From Mytilus galloprovincialis (taxonomy: Eukaryota > Mollusca > Bivalvia > Mytilida > Mytilidae): a stretch of 64,000 nt of DNA. How positions within the stretch are numbered: the stretch's first letter is position 1; every line of letters begins with the position of its first letter. The DNA is taken from positions 60,412,181 through 60,476,180 of the forward strand of contig NC_134848.1 of NCBI RefSeq assembly GCF_965363235.1. Direction: 5' to 3'. The position numbers were made by a program, and so were the translations under genes. Below the pieces are notes generated by a model. It was not told the origin of the DNA. It was given only the letters and a program-made list of their open reading frames with translations, and ran no database searches. Shown here one piece after another: positions 1 through 15,000 of this stretch.

Positions 1-3000
1 ATCACCAAATCATGAAAACTGATATTAAAGTCCATTCCACATTTTACAGCATGCCTTACATTACTTTAAACATTTTCAGATTATGAGGGCAATACAACAA
101 GAGTGTTTAGATTGCAGTTAACTATTATTCCGTAACCTGTTTGACAATACATGTACTAGAATACATCTCTAAGTTGACTGATTGTCTATTTCTCATGTAT
201 GCATTAAGTTAAATTATGTCCCCTTACATAATCAATTTGCATTTATTGTGCTTTTCACTGTCAGAAAATCTTAACAACTAATGGTATTTGCATGGAAAAT
301 GAATAAATCATTTAATCTTGCTGATATAGCATCATAAATACATTCTTTGTCAAAAATAATGTCTATTCAATGTACAGAAACCCCTATTTCTATCTCTATT
401 TCATACCAATATGAGAGCTAAATGAATAAGTAAGGACCCCTTAACCACTTACTGGTTCCCCAAAAGCTCCTACTGGTGTCATGTAACGTCAGAACTACTA
501 ATTAAACCTTAAGAAAGCTAGTATAGCTGTACTTATGTTGAAAAAAAATAAGAAATTATGCAATTTATTTATTTCGGTGAAAATAATAGAATGAACATGC
601 AACCGTAGAATGTCGCGTCTCAAATTTCAGTGGTTGCACATGTGTCAGACACTGCGAAAAGTTAAAGCGAGCATTTATAATTAAAAATGTATTGCAAGTT
701 ACATAAATATAATGAAGTTCTACTTTCTATGAAAATTTTTACATTATTACCTACAGATCAGGCAAAATTTGCTGAATCAGCAATTTTTACTCTCAGGGGT
801 GGAATTTAAGGCTTGTTTTATCATAGTTGCACTTAATCAACTTTTTATTGATAAACTTACAAATTGCATAGGTAAAAAAAGTTCCTTCATTGATTTAGTG
901 TAAAAATATATATCCCCCTTAACCAAGACATAACAAACTTGAAACCAGTCATGACACCTATGATGCATAGACTTCTTACTTTGGAACATATTACAATAAA
1001 GAATACTAGTCTGCACTCATTTCTTATAAAAAAAAAAATGAAACATTACATCCCTACCCCATCTGGCAGATTTTCACTTTTTTTCATCTTACCATTTTTA
1101 CTTAAGAAGTGAACAAAACCCAAATATATGATGTTTCAAATCAACACAGAAGTCAAACATGGTGATTTAGGAGGAATTATTGGATTGCCAACTCTGTTTA
1201 TGGTTAATCTGAGTAAAAGAAACAGTTTAATCACCAAATCATGAAAACTGATATTAAAGTCCATTCCACATTTTACAGCATGCCTTACATTACTTTAAAC
1301 ATTTTCAGATTATGAGGGCAATACAACAAGAGTGTTTAGATTGCAGTTAACTATTATTCCGTAACCTGTTTGACAATACATGTACTAGAATACATCTCTA
1401 AGTTGACTGATTGTCTATTTCTCATGTATGCATTAAGTTAAATTATGTCCCCTTACATAATCAATTTGCATTTATTGTGCTTTTCACTGTCAGAAAATCT
1501 TAACAACTAATGGTATTTGCATGGAAAATGAATAAATCATTTAATCTTGCTGATATAGCATCATAAATACATTCTTTGTCAAAAATAATGTCTATTCAAT
1601 GTACAGAAACCCCTATTTCTATCTCTATTTCATACCAATATGAGAGCTAAATGAATAAGTAAGGACCCCTTAACCACTTACTGGTTCCCCAAAAGCTCCT
1701 ACTGGTGTCATGTAACGTCAGAACTACTAATTAAACCTTAAGAAAGCTAGTATAGCTGTACTTATGTTGAAAAAAAATAAGAAATTATGCAATTTATTTA
1801 TTTCGGTGAAAATAATAGAATGAACATGCAACCGTAGAATGTCGCGTCTCAAATTTCAGTGGTTGCACATGTGTCAGACACTGCGAAAAGTTAAAGCGAG
1901 CATTTATAATTAAAAATGTATTGCAAGTTACATAAATATAATGAAGTTCTACTTTCTATGAAAATTTTTACATTATTACCTACAGATCAGGCAAAATTTG
2001 CTGAATCAGCAATTTTTACTCTCAGGGGTGGAATTTAAGGCTTGTTTTATCATAGTTGCACTTAATCAACTTTTTATTGATAAACTTACAAATTGCATAG
2101 GTAAAAAAAGTTCCTTCATTGATTTAGTGTAAAAATATATATCCCCCTTAACCAAGACATAACAAACTTGAAACCAGTCATGACACCTATGATGCATAGA
2201 CTTCTTACTTTGGAACATATTACAATAAAGAATACTAGTCTGCACTCATTTCTTATAAAAAAAAAAATGAAACATTACATCCCTACCCCATCTGGCAGAT
2301 TTTCACTTTTTTTCATCTTACCATTTTTACTTAAGAAGTGAACAAAACCCAAATATATGATGTTTCAAATCAACACAGAAGTCAAACATGGTGATTTAGG
2401 AGGAATTATTGGATTGCCAACTCTGTTTATGGTTAATCTGAGTAAAAGAAACAGTTTAATCACCAAATCATGAAAACTGATATTAAAGTCCATTCCACAT
2501 TTTACAGCATGCCTTACATTACTTTAAACATTTTCAGATTATGAGGGCAATACAACAAGAGTGTTTAGATTGCAGTTAACTATTATTCCGTAACCTGTTT
2601 GACAATACATGTACTAGAATACATCTCTAAGTTGACTGATTGTCTATTTCTCATGTATGCATTAAGTTAAATTATGTCCCCTTACATAATCAATTTGCAT
2701 TTATTGTGCTTTTCACTGTCAGAAAATCTTAACAACTAATGGTATTTGCATGGAAAATGAATAAATCATTTAATCTTGCTGATATAGCATCATAAATACA
2801 TTCTTTGTCAAAAATAATGTCTATTCAATGTACAGAAACCCCTATTTCTATCTATATTTCATACCAATATGAGAGCTAAATGAATAAGTAAGGACCCCTT
2901 AACCACTTACTGGTTCCCCAAAAGCTCCTACTGGTGTCATGTAACGTCAGAACTACTAATTAAACCTTAAGAAAGCTAGTATAGCTGTACTTATGTTGAA

Positions 3001-6000
3001 AAAAAATAAGAAATTATGCAATTTATTTATTTCGGTGAAAATAATAGAATGAACATGCAACCGTAGAATGTCGCGTCTCAAATTTCAGTGGTTGCACATG
3101 TGTCAGACACTGCGAAAAGTTAAAGCGAGCATTTATAATTAAAAATGTATTGCAAGTTACATAAATATAATGAAGTTCTACTTTCTATGAAAATTTTTAC
3201 ATTATTACCTACAGATCAGGCAAAATTTGCTGAATCAGCAATTTTTACTCTCAGGGGTGGAATTTAAGGCTTGTTTTATCATAGTTGCACTTAATCAACT
3301 TTTTATTGATAAACTTACAAATTGCATAGGTAAAAAAAGTTCCTTCATTGATTTAGTGTAAAAATATATATCCCCCTTAACCAAGACATAACAAACTTGA
3401 AACCAGTCATGACACCTATGATGCATAGACTTCTTACTTTGGAACATATTACAATAAAGAATACTAGTCTGCACTCATTTCTTATAAAAAAAAAATGAAA
3501 CATTACATCCCTACCCCATCTGGCAGATTTTCACTTTTTTTCATCTTACCATTTTTACTTAAGAAGTGAACAAAACCCAAATATATGATGTTTCAAATCA
3601 ACACAGAAGTCAAACATGGTGATTTAGGAGGAATTATTGGATTGCCAACTCTGTTTATGGTTAATCTGAGTAAAAGAAACAGTTTAATCACCAAATCATG
3701 AAAACTGATATTAAAGTCCATTCCACATTTTACAGCATGCCTTACATTACTTTAAACATTTTCAGATTATGAGGGCAATACAACAAGAGTGTTTAGATTG
3801 CAGTTAACTATTATTCCGTAACCTGTTTGACAATACATGTACTAGAATACATCTCTAAGTTGACTGATTGTCTATTTCTCATGTATGCATTAAGTTAAAT
3901 TATGTCCCCTTACATAATCAATTTGCATTTATTGTGCTTTTCACTGTCAGAAAATCTTAACAACTAATGGTATTTGCATGGAAAATGAATAAATCATTTA
4001 ATCTTGCTGATATAGCATCATAAATACATTCTTTGTCAAAAATAATGTCTATTCAATGTACAGAAACCCCTATTTCTATCTATATTTCATACCAATATGA
4101 GAGCTAAATGAATAAGTAAGGACCCCTTAACCACTTACTGGTTCCCCAAAAGCTCCTACTGGTGTCATGTAACGTCAGAACTACTAATTAAACCTTAAGA
4201 AAGCTAGTATAGCTGTACTTATGTTGAAAAAAAATAAGAAATTATGCAATTTATTTATTTCGGTGAAAATAATAGAATGAACATGCAACCGTAGAATGTC
4301 GCGTCTCAAATTTCAGTGGTTGCACATGTGTCAGACACTGCGAAAAGTTAAAGCGAGCATTTATAATTAAAAATGTATTGCAAGTTACATAAATATAATG
4401 AAGTTCTACTTTCTATGAAAATTTTTACATTATTACCTACAGATCAGGCAAAATTTGCTGAATCAGCAATTTTTACTCTCAGGGGTGGAATTTAAGGCTT
4501 GTTTTATCATAGTTGCACTTAATCAACTTTTTATTGATAAACTTACAAATTGCATAGGTAAAAAAAGTTCCTTCATTGATTTAGTGTAAAAATATATATC
4601 CCCCTTAACCAAGACATAACAAACTTGAAACCAGTCATGACACCTATGATGCATAGACTTCTTACTTTGGAACATATTACAATAAAGAATACTAGTCTGC
4701 ACTCATTTCTTATAAAAAAAAAATGAAACATTACATCCCTACCCCATCTGGCAGATTTTCACTTTTTTTCATCTTACCATTTTTACTTAAGAAGTGAACA
4801 AAACCCAAATATATGATGTTTCAAATCAACACAGAAGTCAAACATGGTGATTTAGGAGGAATTATTGGATTGCCAACTCTGTTTATGGTTAATCTGAGTA
4901 AAAGAAACAGTTTAATCACCAAATCATGAAAACTGATATTAAAGTCCATTCCACATTTTACAGCATGCCTTACATTACTTTAAACATTTTCAGATTATGA
5001 GGGCAATACAACAAGAGTGTTTAGATTGCAGTTAACTATTATTCCGTAACCTGTTTGACAATACATGTACTAGAATACATCTCTAAGTTGACTGATTGTC
5101 TATTTCTCATGTATGCATTAAGTTAAATTATGTCCCCTTACATAATCAATTTGCATTTATTGTGCTTTTCACTGTCAGAAAATCTTAACAACTAATGGTA
5201 TTTGCATGGAAAATGAATAAATCATTTAATCTTGCTGATATAGCATCATAAATACATTCTTTGTCAAAAATAATGTCTATTCAATGTACAGAAACCCCTA
5301 TTTCTATCTCTATTTCATACCAATATGAGAGCTAAATGAATAAGTAAGGACCCCTTAACCACTTACTGGTTCCCCAAAAGCTCCTACTGGTGTCATGTAA
5401 CGTCAGAACTACTAATTAAACCTTAAGAAAGCTAGTATAGCTGTACTTATGTTGAAAAAAAATAAGAAATTATGCAATTTATTTATTTCGGTGAAAATAA
5501 TAGAATGAACATGCAACCGTAGAATGTCGCGTCTCAAATTTCAGTGGTTGCACATGTGTCAGACACTGCGAAAAGTTAAAGCGAGCATTTATAATTAAAA
5601 ATGTATTGCAAGTTACATAAATATAATGAAGTTCTACTTTCTATGAAAATTTTTACATTATTACCTACAGATCAGGCAAAATTTGCTGAATCAGCAATTT
5701 TTACTCTCAGGGGTGGAATTTAAGGCTTGTTTTATCATAGTTGCACTTAATCAACTTTTTATTGATAAACTTACAAATTGCATAGGTAAAAAAAGTTCCT
5801 TCATTGATTTAGTGTAAAAATATATATCCCCCTTAACCAAGACATAACAAACTTGAAACCAGTCATGACACCTATGATGCATAGACTTCTTACTTTGGAA
5901 CATATTACAATAAAGAATACTAGTCTGCACTCATTTCTTATAAAAAAAAAATGAAACATTACATCCCTACCCCATCTGGCAGATTTTCACTTTTTTTCAT

Positions 6001-9000
6001 CTTACCATTTTTACTTAAGAAGTGAACAAAACCCAAATATATGATGTTTCAAATCAACACAGAAGTCAAACATGGTGATTTAGGAGGAATTATTGGATTG
6101 CCAACTCTGTTTATGGTTAATCTGAGTAAAAGAAACAGTTTAATCACCAAATCATGAAAACTGATATTAAAGTCCATTCCACATTTTACAGCATGCCTTA
6201 CATTACTTTAAACATTTTCAGATTATGAGGGCAATACAACAAGAGTGTTTAGATTGCAGTTAACTATTATTCCGTAACCTGTTTGACAATACATGTACTA
6301 GAATACATCTCTAAGTTGACTGATTGTCTATTTCTCATGTATGCATTAAGTTAAATTATGTCCCCTTACATAATCAATTTGCATTTATTGTGCTTTTCAC
6401 TGTCAGAAAATCTTAACAACTAATGGTATTTGCATGGAAAATGAATAAATCATTTAATCTTGCTGATATAGCATCATAAATACATTCTTTGTAAAAAATA
6501 ATGTCTATTCAATGTACAGAAACCCCTATTTCTATCTATATTTCATACCAATATGAGAGCTAAATGAATAAGTAAGGACCCCTTAACCACTTACTGGTTC
6601 CCCAAAAGCTCCTACTGGTGTCATGTAACGTCAGAACTACTAATTAAACCTTAAGAAAGCTAGTATAGCTGTACTTATGTTGAAAAAAAATAAGAAATTA
6701 TGCAATTTATTTATTTCGGTGAAAATAATAGAATGAACATGCAACCGTAGAATGTCGCGTCTCAAATTTCAGTGGTTGCACATGTGTCAGACACTGCGAA
6801 AAGTTAAAGCGAGCATTTATAATTAAAAATGTATTGCAAGTTACATAAATATAATGAAGTTCTACTTTCTATGAAAATTTTTACATTATTACCTACAGAT
6901 CAGGCAAAATTTGCTGAATCAGCAATTTTTACTCTCAGGGGTGAAATTTAAGGCTTGTTTTATCATAGTTGCACTTAATCAACTTTTTATTGATAAACTT
7001 ACAAATTGCATAGGTAAAAAAAGTTCCTTCATTGATTTAGTGTAAAAATATATATCCCCCTTAACCAAGACATAACAAACTTGAAACCAGTCATGACACC
7101 TATGATGCATAGACTTCTTACTTTGGAACATATTACAATAAAGAATACTAGTCTGCACTCATTTCTTATAAAAAAAAAATGAAACATTACATCCCTACCC
7201 CATCTGGCAGATTTTCACTTTTTTTCATCTTACCATTTTTACTTAAGAAGTGAACAAAACCCAAATATATGATGTTTCAAATCAACACAGAAGTCAAACA
7301 TGGTGATTTAGGAGGAATTATTGGATTGCCAACTCTGTTTATGGTTAATCTGAGTAAAAGAAACAGTTTAATCACCAAATCATGAAAACTGATATTAAAG
7401 TCCATTCCACATTTTACAGCATGCCTTACATTACTTTAAACATTTTCAGATTATGAGGGCAATACAACAAGAGTGTTTAGATTGCAGTTAACTATTATTC
7501 CGTAACCTGTTTGACAATACATGTACTAGAATACATCTCTAAGTTGACTGATTGTCTATTTCTCATGTATGCATTAAGTTAAATTATGTCCCCTTACATA
7601 ATCAATTTGCATTTATTGTGCTTTTCACTGTCAGAAAATCTTAACAACTAATGGTATTTGCATGGAAAATGAATAAATCATTTAATCTTGCTGATATAGC
7701 ATCATAAATACATTCTTTGTCAAAAATAATGTCTATTCAATGTACAGAAACCCCTATTTCTATCTCTATTTCATACCAATATGAGAGCTAAATGAATAAG
7801 TAAGGACCCCTTAACCACTTACTGGTTCCCCAAAAGCTCCTACTGGTGTCATGTAACGTCAGAACTACTAATTAAACCTTAAGAAAGCTAGTATAGCTGT
7901 ACTTATGTTGAAAAAAAATAAGAAATTATGCAATTTATTTATTTCGGTGAAAATAATAGAATGAACATGCAACCGTAGAATGTCGCGTCTCAAATTTCAG
8001 TGGTTGCACATGTGTCAGACACTGCGAAAAGTTAAAGCGAGCATTTATAATTAAAAATGTATTGCAAGTTACATAAATATAATGAAGTTCTACTTTCTAT
8101 GAAAATTTTTACATTATTACCTACAGATCAGGCAAAATTTGCTGAATCAGCAATTTTTACTCTCAGGGGTGGAATTTAAGGCTTGTTTTATCATAGTTGC
8201 ACTTAATCAACTTTTTATTGATAAACTTACAAATTGCATAGGTAAAAAAAGTTCCTTCATTGATTTAGTGTAAAAATATATATCCCCCTTAACCAAGACA
8301 TAACAAACTTGAAACCAGTCATGACACCTATGATGCATAGACTTCTTACTTTGGAACATATTACAATAAAGAATACTAGTCTGCACTCATTTCTTATAAA
8401 AAAAAAATGAAACATTACATCCCTACCCCATCTGGCAGATTTTCACTTTTTTTCATCTTACCATTTTTACTTAAGAAGTGAACAAAACCCAAATATATGA
8501 TGTTTCAAATCAACACAGAAGTCAAACATGGTGATTTAGGAGGAATTATTGGATTGCCAACTCTGTTTATGGTTAATCTGAGTAAAAGAAACAGTTTAAT
8601 CACCAAATCATGAAAACTGATATTAAAGTCCATTCCACATTTTACAGCATGCCTTACATTACTTTAAACATTTTCAGATTATGAGGGCAATACAACAAGA
8701 GTGTTTAGATTGCAGTTAACTATTATTCCGTAACCTGTTTGACAATACATGTACTAGAATACATCTCTAAGTTGACTGATTGTCTATTTCTCATGTATGC
8801 ATTAAGTTAAATTATGTCCCCTTACATAATCAATTTGCATTTATTGTGCTTTTCACTGTCAGAAAATCTTAACAACTAATGGTATTTGCATGGAAAATGA
8901 ATAAATCATTTAATCTTGCTGATATAGCATCATAAATACATTCTTTGTCAAAAATAATGTCTATTCAATGTACAGAAACCCCTATTTCTATCTCTATTTC

Positions 9001-12000
9001 ATACCAATATGAGAGCTAAATGAATAAGTAAGGACCCCTTAACCACTTACTGGTTCCCCAAAAGCTCCTACTGGTGTCATGTAACGTCAGAACTACTAAT
9101 TAAACCTTAAGAAAGCTAGTATAGCTGTACTTATGTTGAAAAAAAATAAGAAATTATGCAATTTATTTATTTCGGTGAAAATAATAGAATGAACATGCAA
9201 CCGTAGAATGTCGCGTCTCAAATTTCAGTGGTTGCACATGTGTCAGACACTGCGAAAAGTTAAAGCGAGCATTTATAATTAAAAATGTATTGCAAGTTAC
9301 ATAAATATAATGAAGTTCTACTTTCTATGAAAATTTTTACATTATTACCTACAGATCAGGCAAAATTTGCTGAATCAGCAATTTTTACTCTCAGGGGTGG
9401 AATTTAAGGCTTGTTTTATCATAGTTGCACTTAATCAACTTTTTATTGATAAACTTACAAATTGCATAGGTAAAAAAAGTTCCTTCATTGATTTAGTGTA
9501 AAAATATATATCCCCCTTAACCAAGACATAACAAACTTGAAACCAGTCATGACACCTATGATGCATAGACTTCTTACTTTGGAACATATTACAATAAAGA
9601 ATACTAGTCTGCACTCATTTCTTATAAAAAAAAAATGAAACATTACATCCCTACCCCATCTGGCAGATTTTCACTTTTTTTCATCTTACCATTTTTACTT
9701 AAGAAGTGAACAAAACTCAAATATATGATGTTTCAAATCAACACAGAAGTCAAACATGGTGATTTAGGAGGAATTATTGGATTGCCAACTCTGTTTATGG
9801 TTAATCTGAGTAAAAGAAACAGTTTAATCACCAAATCATGAAAACTGATATTAAAGTCCATTCCACATTTTACAGCATGCCTTACATTACTTTAAACATT
9901 TTCAGATTATGAGGGCAATACAACAAGAGTGTTTAGATTGCAGTTAACTATTATTCCGTAACCTGTTTGACAATACATGTACTAGAATACATCTCTAAGT
10001 TGACTGATTGTCTATTTCTCATGTATGCATTAAGTTAAATTATGTCCCCTTACATAATCAATTTGCATTTATTGTGCTTTTCACTGTCAGAAAATCTTAA
10101 CAACTAATGGTATTTGCATGGAAAATGAATAAATCATTTAATCTTGCTGATATAGCATCATAAATACATTCTTTGTCAAAAATAATGTCTATTCAATGTA
10201 CAGAAACCCCTATTTCTATCTCTATTTCATACCAATATGAGAGCTAAATGAATAAGTAAGGACCCCTTAACCACTTACTGGTTCCCCAAAAGCTCCTACT
10301 GGTGTCATGTAACGTCAGAACTACTAATTAAACCTTAAGAAAGCTAGTATAGCTGTACTTATGTTGAAAAAAAATAAGAAATTATGCAATTTATTTATTT
10401 CGGTGAAAATAATAGAATGAACATGCAACCGTAGAATGTCGCGTCTCAAATTTCAGTGGTTGCACATGTGTCAGACACTGCGAAAAGTTAAAGCGAGCAT
10501 TTATAATTAAAAATGTATTGCAAGTTACATAAATATAATGAAGTTCTACTTTCTATGAAAATTTTTACATTATTACCTACAGATCAGGCAAAATTTGCTG
10601 AATCAGCAATTTTTACTCTCAGGGGTGGAATTTAAGGCTTGTTTTATCATAGTTGCACTTAATCAACTTTTTATTGATAAACTTACAAATTGCATAGGTA
10701 AAAAAAGTTCCTTCATTGATTTAGTGTAAAAATATATATCCCCCTTAACCAAGACATAACAAACTTGAAACCAGTCATGACACCTATGATGCATAGACTT
10801 CTTACTTTGGAACATATTACAATAAAGAATACTAGTCTGCACTCATTTCTTATAAAAAAAAAATGAAACATTACATCCCTACCCCATCTGGCAGATTTTC
10901 ACTTTTTTTCATCTTACCATTTTTACTTAAGAAGTGAACAAAACCCAAATATATGATGTTTCAAATCAACACAGAAGTCAAACATGGTGATTTAGGAGGA
11001 ATTATTGGATTGCCAACTCTGTTTATGGTTAATCTGAGTAAAAGAAACAGTTTAATCACCAAATCATGAAAACTGATATTAAAGTCCATTCCACATTTTA
11101 CAGCATGCCTTACATTACTTTAAACATTTTCAGATTATGAGGGCAATACAACAAGAGTGTTTAGATTGCAGTTAACTATTATTCCGTAACCTGTTTGACA
11201 ATACATGTACTAGAATACATCTCTAAGTTGACTGATTGTCTATTTCTCATGTATGCATTAAGTTAAATTATGTCCCCTTACATAATCAATTTGCATTTAT
11301 TGTGCTTTTCACTGTCAGAAAATCTTAACAACTAATGGTATTTGCATGGAAAATGAATAAATCATTTAATCTTGCTGATATAGCATCATAAATACATTCT
11401 TTGTCAAAAATAATGTCTATTCAATGTACAGAAACCCCTATTTCTATCTCTATTTCATACCAATATGAGAGCTAAATGAATAAGTAAGGACCCCTTAACC
11501 ACTTACTGGTTCCCCAAAAGCTCCTACTGGTGTCATGTAACGTCAGAACTACTAATTAAACCTTAAGAAAGCTAGTATAGCTGTACTTATGTTGAAAAAA
11601 AATAAGAAATTATGCAATTTATTTATTTCGGTGAAAATAATAGAATGAACATGCAACCGTAGAATGTCGCGTCTCAAATTTCAGTGGTTGCACATGTGTC
11701 AGACACTGCGAAAAGTTAAAGCGAGCATTTATAATTAAAAATGTATTGCAAGTTACATAAATATAATGAAGTTCTACTTTCTATGAAAATTTTTACATTA
11801 TTACCTACAGATCAGGCAAAATTTGCTGAATCAGCAATTTTTACTCTCAGGGGTGGAATTTAAGGCTTGTTTTATCATAGTTGCACTTAATCAACTTTTT
11901 ATTGATAAACTTACAAATTGCATAGGTAAAAAAAGTTCCTTCATTGATTTAGTGTAAAAATATATATCCCCCTTAACCAAGACATAACAAACTTGAAACC

Positions 12001-15000
12001 AGTCATGACACCTATGATGCATAGACTTCTTACTTTGGAACATATTACAATAAAGAATACTAGTCTGCACTCATTTCTTATAAAAAAAAAATGAAACATT
12101 ACATCCCTACCCCATCTGGCAGATTTTCACTTTTTTTCATCTTACCATTTTTACTTAAGAAGTGAACAAAACCCAAATATATGATGTTTCAAATCAACAC
12201 AGAAGTCAAACATGGTGATTTAGGAGGAATTATTGGATTGCCAACTCTGTTTATGGTTAATCTGAGTAAAAGAAACAGTTTAATCACCAAATCATGAAAA
12301 CTGATATTAAAGTCCATTCCACATTTTACAGCATGCCTTACATTACTTTAAACATTTTCAGATTATGAGGGCAATACAACAAGAGTGTTTAGATTGCAGT
12401 TAACTATTATTCCGTAACCTGTTTGACAATACATGTACTAGAATACATCTCTAAGTTGACTGATTGTCTATTTCTCATGTATGCATTAAGTTAAATTATG
12501 TCCCCTTACATAATCAATTTGCATTTATTGTGCTTTTCACTGTCAGAAAATCTTAACAACTAATGGTATTTGCATGGAAAATGAATAAATCATTTAATCT
12601 TGCTGATATAGCATCATAAATACATTCTTTGTCAAAAATAATGTCTATTCAATGTACAGAAACCCCTATTTCTATCTCTATTTCATACCAATATGAGAGC
12701 TAAATGAATAAGTAAGGACCCCTTAACCACTTACTGGTTCCCCAAAAGCTCCTACTGGTGTCATGTAACGTCAGAACTACTAATTAAACCTTAAGAAAGC
12801 TAGTATAGCTGTACTTATGTTGAAAAAAAATAAGAAATTATGCAATTTATTTATTTCGGTGAAAATAATAGAATGAACATGCAACCGTAGAATGTCGCGT
12901 CTCAAATTTCAGTGGTTGCACATGTGTCAGACACTGCGAAAAGTTAAAGCGAGCATTTATAATTAAAAATGTATTGCAAGTTACATAAATATAATGAAGT
13001 TCTACTTTCTATGAAAATTTTTACATTATTACCTACAGATCAGGCAAAATTTGCTGAATCAGCAATTTTTACTCTCAGGGGTGGAATTTAAGGCTTGTTT
13101 TATCATAGTTGCACTTAATCAACTTTTTATTGATAAACTTACAAATTGCATAGGTAAAAAAAGTTCCTTCATTGATTTAGTGTAAAAATATATATCCCCC
13201 TTAACCAAGACATAACAAACTTGAAACCAGTCATGACACCTATGATGCATAGACTTCTTACTTTGGAACATATTACAATAAAGAATACTAGTCTGCACTC
13301 ATTTCTTATAAAAAAAAAATGAAACATTACATCCCTACCCCATCTGGCAGATTTTCACTTTTTTTCATCTTACCATTTTTACTTAAGAAGTGAACAAAAC
13401 CCAAATATATGATGTTTCAAATCAACACAGAAGTCAAACATGGTGATTTAGGAGGAATTATTGGATTGCCAACTCTGTTTATGGTTAATCTGAGTAAAAG
13501 AAACAGTTTAATCACCAAATCATGAAAACTGATATTAAAGTCCATTCCACATTTTACAGCATGCCTTACATTACTTTAAACATTTTCAGATTATGAGGGC
13601 AATACAACAAGAGTGTTTAGATTGCAGTTAACTATTATTCCGTAACCTGTTTGACAATACATGTACTAGAATACATCTCTAAGTTGACTGATTGTCTATT
13701 TCTCATGTATGCATTAAGTTAAATTATGTCCCCTTACATAATCAATTTGCATTTATTGTGCTTTTCACTGTCAGAAAATCTTAACAACTAATGGTATTTG
13801 CATGGAAAATGAATAAATCATTTAATCTTGCTGATATAGCATCATAAATACATTCTTTGTCAAAAATAATGTCTATTCAATGTACAGAAACCCCTATTTC
13901 TATCTCTATTTCATACCAATATGAGAGCTAAATGAATAAGTAAGGACCCCTTAACCACTTACTGGTTCCCCAAAAGCTCCTACTGGTGTCATGTAACGTC
14001 AGAACTACTAATTAAACCTTAAGAAAGCTAGTATAGCTGTACTTATGTTGAAAAAAAATAAGAAATTATGCAATTTATTTATTTCGGTGAAAATAATAGA
14101 ATGAACATGCAACCGTAGAATGTCGCGTCTCAAATTTCAGTGGTTGCACATGTGTCAGACACTGCGAAAAGTTAAAGCGAGCATTTATAATTAAAAATGT
14201 ATTGCAAGTTACATAAATATAATGAAGTTCTACTTTCTATGAAAATTTTTACATTATTACCTACAGATCAGGCAAAATTTGCTGAATCAGCAATTTTTAC
14301 TCTCAGGGGTGGAATTTAAGGCTTGTTTTATCATAGTTGCACTTAATCAACTTTTTATTGATAAACTTACAAATTGCATAGGTAAAAAAAGTTCCTTCAT
14401 TGATTTAGTGTAAAAATATATATCCCCCTTAACCAAGACATAACAAACTTGAAACCAGTCATGACACCTATGATGCATAGACTTCTTACTTTGGAACATA
14501 TTACAATAAAGAATACTAGTCTGCACTCATTTCTTATAAAAAAAAAATGAAACATTACATCCCTACCCCATCTGGCAGATTTTCACTTTTTTTCATCTTA
14601 CCATTTTTACTTAAGAAGTGAACAAAACCCAAATATATGATGTTTCAAATCAACACAGAAGTCAAACATGGTGATTTAGGAGGAATTATTGGATTGCCAA
14701 CTCTGTTTATGGTTAATCTGAGTAAAAGAAACAGTTTAATCACCAAATCATGAAAACTGATATTAAAGTCCATTCCACATTTTACAGCATGCCTTACATT
14801 ACTTTAAACATTTTCAGATTATGAGGGCAATACAACAAGAGTGTTTAGATTGCAGTTAACTATTATTCCGTAACCTGTTTGACAATACATGTACTAGAAT
14901 ACATCTCTAAGTTGACTGATTGTCTATTTCTCATGTATGCATTAAGTTAAATTATGTCCCCTTACATAATCAATTTGCATTTATTGTGCTTTTCACTGTC

